Source of the DNA: Flavobacteriaceae bacterium | GTDB taxonomy: Bacteria; Bacteroidota; Bacteroidia; Flavobacteriales; Flavobacteriaceae | NCBI GenBank assembly: GCA_013214275.1 | Contig: JABSPP010000002.1 | Coordinates: forward strand, 1 to 16,561 | Length of the DNA: 16,561 nucleotides | Direction of reading: 5' to 3' | Part shown: positions 1 through 7,597 of the stretch, in pieces | How the letters are laid out: each line of letters starts with the position of its first letter | Position numbering within the stretch: position 1 is the first letter of the stretch | Translations under genes and position numbers: made by a program | Notes under the pieces: generated by a model | Databases searched by the model: none | Told to the model about the DNA's origin: nothing | The model's input: only the letters and a program-made list of their open reading frames with translations

Positions 1-1299
1 CAAGCCAAAGAGTTGGGCATGTCTAAAATTGAGGCCTCACCATACATAGAGGAGCACTTAGATATCCAACGAATCTTGAAAAGATCCTCAAAAAACTGGG
101 ATGGTGGATATGCGATGGCAGGATTAATAGGACATGGAGATGCCTTTGTCCTGAGAGATCCCAACGGTATTCGACCCTCATATTTCTACCAAGATGATGA
201 AGTAGTGGTGGTTGCTTCAGAAAGACCTGCAATTCAAACTGTTTTTAACGTTCAACTGGACGACATTGAGGAACTCGAAAGAGGTCATGCACTTATTATC
301 AAGAAAGATGGAACAACCACTGTAAAAAAGGTTTTGGAACAACGAGAAAAAAAATGTTGCTCTTTTGAACGGATTTACTTCTCTAGAGGAAGCGATGCCA
401 GTATCTATGAAGAGCGCAAAAATCTGGGAAAATACGTATTCCCCCAAGTGTTGAAATCAATTGACCACGATATTTCAAATACTGTTTTTTCCTTTATCCC
501 AAATACTGCTGAAACTTCCTTCTATGGAATGACAGAAGCAGCAGAAGATATTTTAAATCAACAAAAAACAGAGAAAATATTATCTGGTCAACGGAATATT
601 TCTGCTAGTGAAGTTCGTGAGATTCTTTCTGAGAGACCTCGTTTTGAGAAAATAGCCATTAAGGATGCCAAACTAAGAACCTTTATTGCAGATGATAATA
701 GCCGAGATGATCTGGTAGCTCACGTGTATGACGTGACCTACGGAGTAGTTAAACCAACCGACCATCTCGTGGTAATTGACGATAGTATCGTCAGGGGAAC
801 TACATTGAAGAAAAGTATTATTAAAATATTGGATCGACTAAATCCGAAGAAAATTGTTGTTGTTTCCTCTGCTCCACAAATACGTTACCCCGATTGTTAC
901 GGAATAGATATGGCTAGAATTGGTGATTTTATTGCATTTAAAGCAGCTTTAGAATTGCTAAAAGACACCAACCAATATCATATTGTAAATGATGTCTATA
1001 CCAAGTGTAAGCATCAAACCAATCTCACAGATTCTGAGGTCATAAATCACGTCAAAGAAATCTATGCCCCATTTACTGATGAGGAAATTTCAGCAAAGAT
1101 CGCTGAAATGCTAAAGACTAGCGAGATAAAAGCAAAAGTAGAAGTCATCTATCAAAAGGTGGAAAACCTCCATAAAGCTTGTCCTGAAAATTTAGGCGAT
1201 TGGTATTTTACAGGAGACTACCCAACCGATGGTGGTCACCGAGTGGTGAACAATGCTTTTATCAATTTCTACGAAGGAAATAACAAAAGAGCGTATTAA
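1..1299 (+). CDS. purF: Amidophosphoribosyltransferase (long Bacteroidetes form), 5'-truncated by window edge
   Basis: This enzyme transfers the amide nitrogen of glutamine to PRPP to give 5-phosphoribosylamine, the first committed step of purine synthesis, in the cytoplasm. The frame is open from base 1, so the true start lies upstream; 432 residues are visible. From memory the family form in flavobacteria is about 630 residues, so roughly 200 N-terminal residues, including the catalytic N-terminal Cys of the glutaminase domain, are outside the window. The end of the glutaminase domain is seen as GGYAMAGLIGHGDAFVLRDP. The PRPP-binding signature VVIDDSIVRGTT is encoded at 769-804. The tail DWYFTGDYPTDGGHRVVN and the TAA stop at 1297 look intact. 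The internal TTG and ATG near base 13-21 are not starts. Family assignment is sure; whether the genome also carries a second, shorter PurF cannot be seen. Confidence 0.93.
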   Translation, partial: QAKELGMSKIEASPYIEEHLDIQRILKRSSKNWDGGYAMAGLIGHGDAFVLRDPNGIRPSYFYQDDEVVVVASERPAIQTVFNVQLDDIEELERGHALIIKKDGTTTVKKVLEQREKKCCSFERIYFSRGSDASIYEERKNLGKYVFPQVLKSIDHDISNTVFSFIPNTAETSFYGMTEAAEDILNQQKTEKILSGQRNISASEVREILSERPRFEKIAIKDAKLRTFIADDNSRDDLVAHVYDVTYGVVKPTDHLVVIDDSIVRGTTLKKSIIKILDRLNPKKIVVVSSAPQIRYPDCYGIDMARIGDFIAFKAALELLKDTNQYHIVNDVYTKCKHQTNLTDSEVINHVKEIYAPFTDEEISAKIAEMLKTSEIKAKVEVIYQKVENLHKACPENLGDWYFTGDYPTDGGHRVVNNAFINFYEGNNKRAY

Positions 1300-1301
1300 A
1301 A

Positions 1302-1339
1302 AATAAAGGCATATATCCTAAATTGTATATGCCTTTATT
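1302..1339. terminator. Bidirectional intrinsic terminator between purF and sod
   Basis: A perfect 14-bp stem (AATAAAGGCATATA pairing with TATATGCCTTTATT) encloses a 10-base loop. It begins 3 bases after the purF stop and lies about 30 bases beyond the end of the convergent superoxide dismutase gene. The stem ends in A-rich sequence on one side and T-rich sequence on the other, so it can serve both converging transcripts. Confidence 0.85.
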
Positions 1340-1369
1340 ACATTTCTACTCTAATAACAGATGAAACTG

Positions 1370-1993
1370 TTAGTTCTTAGTAGCAGTATCATAACGTTTT
1401 TGTACTTCGTTCCAATTAATGACGCTGAAGAAAGCCTCAATATAATCTGGGCGTCTGTTTTGGTAATTTAAATAATATGCGTGCTCCCATACGTCTAATC
1501 CTAAAATTGGAGTGCCTCCACAGCCAATACCACTCATTAGTGGATTGTCTTGATTCGGCGTAGAACATATCTCTAGGCTACCATCTTGATGAACACATAA
1601 CCATGCCCAGCCAGATCCAAATTGGGTGGCTGCTGCTTTTGCAAATTGAGCTTTAAAAGAATCAACACCTCCAAAGTTTTTCTCGATAGCATTAAGAAGT
1701 GATCCCGACAAAGAGCCTTGATCATTTGGATTTAGGATTTCCCAAAACAAACAGTGATTGTAGTATCCTCCACCATTGTTTCTTACTGCCCAGTTTACTT
1801 GTCCTTCTTTATTCAAACTCGCCAAGATATCTTCAATGGATACTCCTTCTAAATCAGTTCCCTCAACGGCAGCATTGAGTTTGTTGGTATATCCTTGGTG
1901 ATGTTTGGAGTGATGGATTTCCATCGTTTTCGCATCAATATGCGGTTCTAATGCGTCATACGCATAGCCTAATTTTGGTAATTCAAAAGCCAT
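1370..1993 (-). CDS. sodA: Superoxide dismutase, Fe/Mn family, Mn-type signature
   Basis: The 207-residue enzyme converts superoxide to oxygen and hydrogen peroxide. There is no signal peptide, so it is cytoplasmic. The four metal ligands are visible: His27 (in MEIHHSKHH), His80 (in NHCLFW), Asp167 and His171 (in the DVWEHAYY signature). Residues that separate Mn from Fe enzymes favour Mn: Gln148 in the NQDNPL segment, and Gly76 where Fe enzymes carry Gln. The usual His of the GGHANH segment is replaced by Tyr (GGYYNH). Length and C-terminus are normal. Start: ATG giving MAFELPKLGYAYDALEPH, matching the family N-terminus. It has its own promoter upstream and converges on purF. Metal use is inferred; a cambialistic enzyme remains possible. 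Confidence 0.95.
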   Translation of the reverse strand: MAFELPKLGYAYDALEPHIDAKTMEIHHSKHHQGYTNKLNAAVEGTDLEGVSIEDILASLNKEGQVNWAVRNNGGGYYNHCLFWEILNPNDQGSLSGSLLNAIEKNFGGVDSFKAQFAKAAATQFGSGWAWLCVHQDGSLEICSTPNQDNPLMSGIGCGGTPILGLDVWEHAYYLNYQNRRPDYIEAFFSVINWNEVQKRYDTATKN

Positions 1994-2034
1994 ATACTAT
2001 GTTTTATAATGATTAATTTTAATTTTTAGCTCCA

Positions 2035-2066
2035 CAAAATTAACTATAAAAAATACCGAATACAAA
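2035..2066 (-). promoter_or_regulatory. Bacteroidetes-type promoter of sod
   Basis: On the minus strand TTTG (2066-2063), a 20-base spacer and TAATTTTG (2042-2035) match the Bacteroidetes sigma-A consensus TTTG / TAnnTTTG. The -7 box lies about 40 bases upstream of the sod ATG. Confidence 0.7.
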
Positions 2067-2163
2067 CACTTGAGCCTTTGATAATTTATTACTGGATAAG
2101 AAGAAATTATCGCGTTGTAATCTGAACAATGTTTTTCAAAGTTACTTTAAGCTTTTCTCAGTT

Positions 2164-2194
2164 TGTAAAAATATATTTTGCAAAATTTTTTACA
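2164..2194. repeat. AT-rich perfect dyad between fbp and sod
   Basis: TGTAAAAA at 2164-2171 pairs with TTTTTACA at 2187-2194, and the interior holds a 12-base palindrome ATTTTGCAAAAT (2175-2186). It lies about 70 bases beyond the fbp stop and about 100 bases upstream of the sod promoter. It could be a weak terminator for fbp or a protein site. It lacks the GC-rich stem of a good intrinsic terminator, and AT-rich palindromes arise easily by chance here. Confidence 0.35.
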
Positions 2195-2262
2195 TTTCTA
2201 ACAATCACTTTTTATTCCATTTTTTTGTTTCTGCATCGGGCTATGCAAGGTTCATTTAACTA

Positions 2263-3264
2263 TCAGTGTTTCATAAACTCCTCTGCCTTTTCTACCATAT
2301 TTTTACTCCCACAGAAAAAAGGAACCCGTTGGTGAAGTTCAGTGGGTTTGATATCAAGAATCCGAGTAAAACCGTCACTTGCTTTTCCATTGGCCTGTTC
2401 TGCTAAAAAAGCCATGGGGTTGCACTCATAGAGTAACCTTAACTTTCCGTTAGGATTCTTTGAGTTGCCGGGGTATAAATATATTCCTCCTTTTATCATA
2501 TTTCTATGGAAATCGGAAACTAAAGAACCAATATACCTACTGGTATATGGACGATTTCCTTCCTCTTTCTGGCAGTATTTAATATAATTTTTTACTCCTT
2601 GCGGAAAATGAATATAATTTCCCTCATTTACCGAATAAATCTGACCATCTTCAGGAAATTGCATGTTGGGATGGGAAAGATAATAACTTCCAATTGCTGG
2701 ATTTAAGGTAAATCCATTCACTCCATCACCAGTTGTGTAAACTAACATGGTAGAAGTCCCATAAATAACATAGCCAGCAGCGACTTGCTGATTTCCCTTT
2801 TGAAGGAAATCCTCCTGAGTAACAGGTGTCCCCAATTCTGTGATACGTCTGTAAACAGAAAAAATGGTACCCACTGAAACATTGACATCAATGTTCGAAG
2901 AGCCGTCCAGCGGGTCGATCAGAACCACATATTTATTTTGGTGATTCTCATCTTGGCTATTAATAGCAATGAAGTTATCCTCTTCTTCACTAGCAATACC
3001 GCAAATAATGTTACGATTAATCAAGGTTTGGATAAACTTATCATTAGCATAAACATCTAGTTTTTGCTGACTCTCTCCCTGTATATTTGTCTCACCAATA
3101 TTTCCAATAATATCTACCAAGCCGGCTTTATTCACCTCATGGTTCACAACCTTTGCTGCCAATCGAATAGAATTGATTAGCCTCGATAACTCCCCAGAAC
3201 TATACCTAAAGGATGCTTGATTTTCAATAATAAATTCACCAAGAGTTTGGTTTTTACTTATCAT
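2263..3264 (-). CDS. fbp: Fructose-1,6-bisphosphatase class 1
   Basis: This 333-residue enzyme hydrolyses fructose 1,6-bisphosphate to fructose 6-phosphate, the committed step of gluconeogenesis, in the cytoplasm. Metal-binding residues are visible as the Glu-rich segment ASEEED (91-96) and the signature DPLDGSSNID (117-126). Substrate-binding segments follow: NRPYTSRYIGSLVSDFHRN (AMP/phosphate region) and GKLRLLYECNPMAFL near residue 280. The length is normal for class I enzymes. The start ATG (MISKNQTLGEFIIENQ) fits the family N-terminus. It is transcribed alone, divergent from the GNAT gene, with 118 bases between the two starts. Nothing looks broken. Confidence 0.96.
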   Translation of the reverse strand: MISKNQTLGEFIIENQASFRYSSGELSRLINSIRLAAKVVNHEVNKAGLVDIIGNIGETNIQGESQQKLDVYANDKFIQTLINRNIICGIASEEEDNFIAINSQDENHQNKYVVLIDPLDGSSNIDVNVSVGTIFSVYRRITELGTPVTQEDFLQKGNQQVAAGYVIYGTSTMLVYTTGDGVNGFTLNPAIGSYYLSHPNMQFPEDGQIYSVNEGNYIHFPQGVKNYIKYCQKEEGNRPYTSRYIGSLVSDFHRNMIKGGIYLYPGNSKNPNGKLRLLYECNPMAFLAEQANGKASDGFTRILDIKPTELHQRVPFFCGSKNMVEKAEEFMKH

Positions 3265-3286
3265 GTAAGATGCTTATTTACTCAAG

Positions 3287-3316
3287 CAAATATGCCATTT
3301 TTTTCGATAACTACAA
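3287..3316 (-). promoter_or_regulatory. Probable promoter of fbp
   Basis: On the minus strand TTG (3316-3314), a 19-base spacer and CATATTTG (3294-3287) fit the Bacteroidetes consensus with one mismatch in the -7 box (C for the first T). It ends 23 bases before the fbp ATG. Confidence 0.5.
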
Positions 3317-3357
3317 CCTTTTCGTACACTTATTTTAAAGGTTTCAATTCGTTAGTT

Positions 3358-3365
3358 TATATTTG
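3358..3365 (+). promoter_or_regulatory. -7 box for the GNAT gene
   Basis: TATATTTG is a perfect TAnnTTTG box, 17 bases before the GNAT ATG. No convincing TTTG lies at the usual distance upstream. Together with the fbp promoter it makes a divergent promoter region of about 118 bases. Confidence 0.45.
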
Positions 3366-3382
3366 ATATTTAATTCGATAAA

Positions 3383-3865
3383 ATGAGTTTTATTATACGA
3401 CTTGCCCAGAAAAATGACATGAGATCTGTTCATGATCTTATTGTAGAATTGGCTGAATTTGAGCGAGAACCACAAGCTGTTGTAATTACAATTGCCGATC
3501 TTGAAAGAGACGGTTTTTCTGATCATCCTAAATTTAAAGTTTTTGTTGCTGAAGAGGATGGTCTTATCATCGGAATGGCATTATTTTATGAGCGTTTTTC
3601 GACATGGAAAGGCAAAGTGATTCATTTGGAGGATTTAATCGTGACTGAGTCAAAAAGAAAGCTCGGTGTAGGAAAAGCACTGTATATAAAATTAATGGAA
3701 TTTGCTTATGAAAATAATTACAAAAGGGTCGCTTGGGAGGTCTTAGACTGGAATCAGAATGCCATCGATTTTTATGAGAGTACAGGAGCTCAGCTTCTAA
3801 AGGAATGGCGAGTTGTTCACATGACAAGTCGTGATTTGGAGAAATTTATTCAAAAACAGGGTTAG
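3383..3865 (+). CDS. GNAT N-acetyltransferase, similar to diamine (SSAT-type) acetyltransferases
   Basis: This 160-residue single-domain GNAT protein should move an acetyl group from acetyl-CoA to an amine. The acetyl-CoA motif A is clear: LEDLIVTESKRKLGVGKAL (82-100), with the R-x-x-G-x-G pyrophosphate loop at 92-97. Motif B follows as LDWNQNAIDFYESTGA (121-136), and the C-terminal EWRVVHM resembles the W-R segment of spermidine/spermine N1-acetyltransferases and the thialysine acetyltransferase SSAT2. The W-N-x-x-A-x-x-F-Y pattern supports that branch. The substrate (polyamine, thialysine or another small amine) cannot be read from the sequence. The start ATG gives MSFIIRLAQKND, a normal GNAT beta-1 strand. 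It stands alone, divergent from fbp and 140 bases before the aspartate kinase gene. Confidence 0.85.
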   Translation: MSFIIRLAQKNDMRSVHDLIVELAEFEREPQAVVITIADLERDGFSDHPKFKVFVAEEDGLIIGMALFYERFSTWKGKVIHLEDLIVTESKRKLGVGKALYIKLMEFAYENNYKRVAWEVLDWNQNAIDFYESTGAQLLKEWRVVHMTSRDLEKFIQKQG

Positions 3866-4005
3866 ACAGACCCTCTTAGATGTGTTAAATAAGAAATAAT
3901 CAATTTACACGCGTGAAGTCCTGCTTTAAAGGGACTGGTCTAGTAAAAGTCAATATCTCAAAAAGAAATAATTAAATATCTAATAGTTAGTGTAAATTTA
4001 ATCGA

Positions 4006-5259
4006 GTGAAAATCTACAAATTTGGAGGGGCTTCTGTAAAAGACGCAGATGGTGTTCGAAATGTAACAGAGATCATAAAAAGTCAAAGGAGCGATCATTG
4101 TCTTCTTGTTGTATCTGCCATGGGTAAAATGACCAATGCCTTTGAAGAGGTTGTTCATGCTTACTGTTTCAACACTAGTAAGCTCACTTCTGCTATGGAT
4201 AAGATCGTAAAATATCATCAAACCATCATAGATGAACTTTTCACTGAAGAACATATTATATTTAAAAAGTTCGATGGGTTATTACAAGATCTTTGGGTTT
4301 TCCTAAATCACAACAAAGAGGAAAAGATGTATGATTTTTCCTATGATCAAATTGTTTGCTATGGAGAATTATTATCCACAACTATTCTGCATTACTACCT
4401 CAATTTACAGGGCATCAATACCGTTTGGAATGATGTTAGAACATTAGTCAAAACAGATTCTAGCTTTCGTGATGCAAAAGTCAACTGGGAGCAAACAGAA
4501 GTAGCCATTTCAAAAAAAATCAATTCAGAAAGATTAAACATTGTACAAGGTTTTTTGGGGGGAGATACAAAGGGAAATACGACAACTCTAGGAAGAGAAG
4601 GTTCTGACTATACTGCTGGGATTTTCGCCTATTGCTTAAATGCCAATCAGGTGACCATTTGGAAAGATGTGCGAGGAGTTTTAAATGGAGATCCCAAGGT
4701 TTTTTCAAAAACCCAATTGCTAGAACAAATTTCGTACGAGGAAACCATTGAAATGGCATTCTATGGCGCATCTGTGGTTCATCCAAAAACCATTCAGCCG
4801 CTTCAAAGTAAGAATATTCCACTTTTTGTGAGGTCTTTTTTAGATCCTAGTTTAACAGGAACTGAGGTACATCGTGGAGTATCTATACAACCAAAAATTC
4901 CGTGTTTTATCGTTAAGAAAAATCAAATATTAGTCTCCATTTCAACACGGGACTTTTCCTTTATGGTTGAGGATAATATAAGTCATGTATTTCAATTATT
5001 GCATCAATATTTACTTGCAGTAAACTTGATACAAAATTCAGCAATTAGTTTTTCGGTGTGCATTGATAACAAATTCAACCAGTTTGAAGCATTTTACGAA
5101 GAATTAAAATCTTCGTATAAAGTAGAGGTTACTAAAGGAGTTGACTTGTACACTATTAGGCATTTTGACCGTGCAGCCGTTACGAATATTAGGTCATTGG
5201 GGACTTCAATACTTACTCAAGTTAATAAGGAAACAATGCAAATAGTGATAAAAATATAG
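4006..5259 (+). CDS. lysC: Aspartate kinase, monofunctional
   Basis: The protein phosphorylates aspartate to 4-phospho-aspartate, the first step to lysine, threonine, methionine and diaminopimelate. It has 417 residues. The amino-acid kinase domain shows KFGGAS (5-10; usually KFGGTS), GELLST (120-125), TTLGREGSDYTA (193-204; ATP/aspartate site) and WKDVRGV (219-225). Residues from about 305 to the end form a regulatory ACT-like region with weak motifs. No homoserine dehydrogenase domain follows, unlike the ThrA fusion also found in Bacteroidetes. The start is GTG, chosen because translation there begins directly with MKIYKFGGAS and a stop lies just upstream in frame. The 140-base gap before it holds a small AGTCC/GGACT hairpin without a T run. 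No lysine riboswitch was recognised. Feedback control cannot be predicted. Confidence 0.9.
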   Translation: MKIYKFGGASVKDADGVRNVTEIIKSQRSDHCLLVVSAMGKMTNAFEEVVHAYCFNTSKLTSAMDKIVKYHQTIIDELFTEEHIIFKKFDGLLQDLWVFLNHNKEEKMYDFSYDQIVCYGELLSTTILHYYLNLQGINTVWNDVRTLVKTDSSFRDAKVNWEQTEVAISKKINSERLNIVQGFLGGDTKGNTTTLGREGSDYTAGIFAYCLNANQVTIWKDVRGVLNGDPKVFSKTQLLEQISYEETIEMAFYGASVVHPKTIQPLQSKNIPLFVRSFLDPSLTGTEVHRGVSIQPKIPCFIVKKNQILVSISTRDFSFMVEDNISHVFQLLHQYLLAVNLIQNSAISFSVCIDNKFNQFEAFYEELKSSYKVEVTKGVDLYTIRHFDRAAVTNIRSLGTSILTQVNKETMQIVIKI

Positions 5260-5286
5260 AAGTGCATGCCATGTCTTTTTTTTAAT

Positions 5287-5294
5287 TATGTTTG
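5287..5294 (+). promoter_or_regulatory. -7 box upstream of the OlsF-like gene
   Basis: TATGTTTG matches TAnnTTTG exactly and ends 21 bases before the ATG at 5316. A matching upstream TTTG is not evident, so this is a partial promoter call. Confidence 0.45.
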
Positions 5295-5315
5295 TAGTTA
5301 ACAGAGCGTGACATT

Positions 5316-7121
5316 ATGGGGTTAGTTACTTCAAAAGAAATTGCCGAATCAATAAAAGCCGATAAATTTGGCTTTTTGGGAACATTTTTGGGATGGATTC
5401 TTATGCAATTACTCAGAATAACTACCATCAATAAGATTTACAATCGGAATAAAGAAAAAAAGGATTTACAGTTTTTAAACTCATTAATGGATGAGTTTCA
5501 GATCACGTTTGAAATTCCAAAAGAGGACTTGAAAAGAATTCCTAAAGAAGGTTCTTTTATTACCATCTCTAATCATCCCCTAGGAGGTGTCGATGGAATT
5601 CTTCTACTGAAATTACTCATAGAGCATCGCCCTGATTTTAAAATTATTGCCAATTTTTTATTACATAGGATAGCACCATTAAAACCATATGTAATGCCTG
5701 TGAATCCCTTTGAAAACCACAAAGATGCAAAATCTAGCATTGCGGGAATTAAAAACGCTTTGCTCCATCTGCAAAAAGGTCATCCTTTGGGAATTTTCCC
5801 AGCGGGAGAAGTGTCTACTTACAAAGATGGTAAGCTCATGGTTGACAAACCATGGGAAGAGGGTGCTGTGAAATTAATTAAGAACGCAGAAGTTCCTGTA
5901 ATCCCTATTTATTTTCATGCAAAAAACAGTCGATTTTTCTACTTTCTCTCCAAGATTAGCGATACCCTGAGGACTGCAAAATTACCTTCAGAATTACTTT
6001 CTCAAAAAGACCGGACTATTAAAGTGCGCATAGGGAAACCTATCGCTGTTAGAGATCAAAAGCAGTATCAAGATATCAACGCCTTCTATGAATATATTCG
6101 AAAGAAAACGTATATGCTTGCCAATCCCTTCGAGAGAAAGCAATCAATACTCTCTAAACAAAACTTAAAAATTAGCACTCCCCCTAGGAAAATATCTTCT
6201 CAAAAAAATATAGCTTCTTTGATAAAAGAAGTTCAAACATTAAGGGAAAATGACAAACGTCTGCTGATAAGCAAAAACTATGAAGTGTTTTTAGCACCAG
6301 CAAAAGATATTCCCAACACACTCTACGAAATAGGAAGACTGCGAGAAATTACCTTTCGTGACGTGGGTGAAGGCACCAATAAATCTATTGATTTAGATAA
6401 GTTTGATAAGTACTATTACCATATGTTTTTGTGGGATAATTTTGAAAATTGTTTAGTGGGAGCCTACCGAATGGGACTTGGTAAAGAAATTTACAAGCGA
6501 TATGGAATTCAAGGATTTTACATACAATCGCTGTTTAAGTTTGAACCAGAGTTCCGCGGAATGATGGAACAGACCATCGAAATGGGAAGGGCATTTATTG
6601 TTAAAGAATATCAGCAAAAACCAATGCCACTCTTCCTGTTATGGAAGGGAATTGTACATACAACGCTCCGATATCCTGAACACAAGTACTTGATGGGAGG
6701 TGTTAGCATTAGTAATCAGTTTTCAGAATTTTCAAAATCATTAATGATTGAGTTCATGAAATCACATTATTACGACCCCTATGTAGCCCAATATATTCAG
6801 CCAAAAAAAGAATTTAAGGTGAAGCTAAAAGATGCGGATAAGGATTTTGTTTTTGATGCTGCAAAAGCAGATATGCAAAAATTTGATAGGGTTATAGATG
6901 AAATTGAACCCGGAGCACTCAGGATTCCTGTTTTGATTAAAAAATATGTAAAACAAAATGCACGGCTTGTCGCATTTAATGTGGATCCGAAATTCAACAA
7001 TTCTGTGGATGGGTTAATGTATATTAAAATTATTGATCTGCCTGAAAGTACTGTCAAACCAGTAATGGAGGAATTCCAAGCGGAGTTAGAACGCAAGTCT
7101 GGAGAACTAATTCAGAAATGA
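5316..7121 (+). CDS. Two-domain acyltransferase, OlsF-like (LPLAT + GNAT), probable amino-acid lipid synthase
   Basis: The 601-residue protein fuses two acyltransferases. Residues about 55-270 form a lysophospholipid acyltransferase (PlsC/OlsA) domain: SNHPLGGVDG (86-94) carries the catalytic His87 and Asp93, FPAGEVSTY (161-169) the phosphate-binding segment, and VIPIYF (195-200) the third block. Residues about 310-480 form a GNAT/OlsB-hemolysin domain with RLREITFRDVGEGT (341-354), the Asp-rich YYYHMFLWD segment and EMGRAFI (422-428). This architecture is that of OlsF, reported to make ornithine lipids in Serratia and Flavobacterium; related enzymes make glycine lipids in Bacteroides. Which amino acid is acylated is inference. 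The spacing is H-x5-D rather than the classical H-x4-D. A hydrophobic stretch (20-35) may anchor it to the inner membrane. A small membrane-protein gene follows 43 bases downstream. Confidence 0.85.
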   Translation: MGLVTSKEIAESIKADKFGFLGTFLGWILMQLLRITTINKIYNRNKEKKDLQFLNSLMDEFQITFEIPKEDLKRIPKEGSFITISNHPLGGVDGILLLKLLIEHRPDFKIIANFLLHRIAPLKPYVMPVNPFENHKDAKSSIAGIKNALLHLQKGHPLGIFPAGEVSTYKDGKLMVDKPWEEGAVKLIKNAEVPVIPIYFHAKNSRFFYFLSKISDTLRTAKLPSELLSQKDRTIKVRIGKPIAVRDQKQYQDINAFYEYIRKKTYMLANPFERKQSILSKQNLKISTPPRKISSQKNIASLIKEVQTLRENDKRLLISKNYEVFLAPAKDIPNTLYEIGRLREITFRDVGEGTNKSIDLDKFDKYYYHMFLWDNFENCLVGAYRMGLGKEIYKRYGIQGFYIQSLFKFEPEFRGMMEQTIEMGRAFIVKEYQQKPMPLFLLWKGIVHTTLRYPEHKYLMGGVSISNQFSEFSKSLMIEFMKSHYYDPYVAQYIQPKKEFKVKLKDADKDFVFDAAKADMQKFDRVIDEIEPGALRIPVLIKKYVKQNARLVAFNVDPKFNNSVDGLMYIKIIDLPESTVKPVMEEFQAELERKSGELIQK

Positions 7122-7164
7122 GCGTCTCTACAAACAAATAAATTCCCAACACCAACTTTAAACT

Positions 7165-7515
7165 ATGAAGATCTTTTTAAAAATATTACTTACCGCATTA
7201 GCCGTTATCCTAATCGCTAGTTTTTTACCAGGAATTACCGTAGGAGAAAACTACCTTACTGCTGTTGTTGTGGCAGTAGTCATTTCACTTCTCAATATGT
7301 TTGTTCGTCCTTTGCTTATCTTTTTTACGTTACCTGCTACCATTGTCTCTTTTGGATTATTTTTATTTGTGATCAATGCTATAATTATTCTTTTAGCAGG
7401 AAAAATAGTGAATGGATTTCATGTCTCTGGCTTTTTTAGTGCTTTTGTTTTTAGCATACTATTATCACTGTTCCGTTCCTATCTGTTTTCGCTATTAGAC
7501 GATAAAAGAGAATGA
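7165..7515 (+). CDS. Small integral membrane protein, phage-holin-4 (PF04020-like) family
   Basis: This 116-residue, almost wholly hydrophobic protein has four predicted membrane helices, at about 4-24, 30-51, 54-78 and 86-110, with a charged C-terminus (DDKRE). The pattern LPGITVGENYLTAV, NMFVRPLL and GFHVSGFFSAF is that of the widespread four-helix family named after mycobacterial phage holins. No phage genes lie nearby, and bacterial members have no established function, so a lytic role should not be assumed. It lies 43 bases after the OlsF-like gene on the same strand with no promoter seen between them, so cotranscription is likely. The ATG at 7165 is the only reasonable start. Confidence 0.75.
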   Translation: MKIFLKILLTALAVILIASFLPGITVGENYLTAVVVAVVISLLNMFVRPLLIFFTLPATIVSFGLFLFVINAIIILLAGKIVNGFHVSGFFSAFVFSILLSLFRSYLFSLLDDKRE

Positions 7516-7536
7516 CTGAAATAGAAATGATTAAAC

Positions 7537-7567
7537 TTTGTTAGACAAAGGAAAAGCCTTAATTTTG
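7537..7567 (+). promoter_or_regulatory. Consensus Bacteroidetes promoter of tig
   Basis: TTTG (7537-7540), exactly 19 bases, then TAATTTTG (7560-7567): a full match to TTTG-N19-TAnnTTTG. It sits 30 bases before the trigger factor ATG. The TTTG is part of a small CTTTG-TTAGA-CAAAG dyad (7536-7550). Confidence 0.8.
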
Positions 7568-7597
7568 CAACCTATTTTTTTAAAAATTTAAGTCGAG

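Noticed and set aside
2129..2335. 68-codon plus-strand frame overlapping the end of fbp
   Set aside because: It is T-rich hydrophobic translation of an intergenic stretch and runs into the antisense of fbp; no family resemblance.
3993..4000. TAAATTTA as a -7 box for aspartate kinase
   Set aside because: It lacks the final G and ends 5 bases before the GTG start, leaving almost no leader.
3866..4005. Possible lysine riboswitch or attenuator before the aspartate kinase gene
   Set aside because: Only a 5-bp AGTCC/GGACT hairpin is present, without a T run, and the region is too short for the known lysine riboswitch.
7165..7515. Prophage lysis module
   Set aside because: The holin-4 type gene is the only hint; no endolysin, integrase or structural phage gene is nearby, and the family is common in bacterial chromosomes.
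7536..7550. CTTTG-TTAGA-CAAAG dyad as terminator of the membrane-protein gene
   Set aside because: The stem is only 5 bp with no T run; it coincides with the tig -33 box and is better left as part of the promoter.
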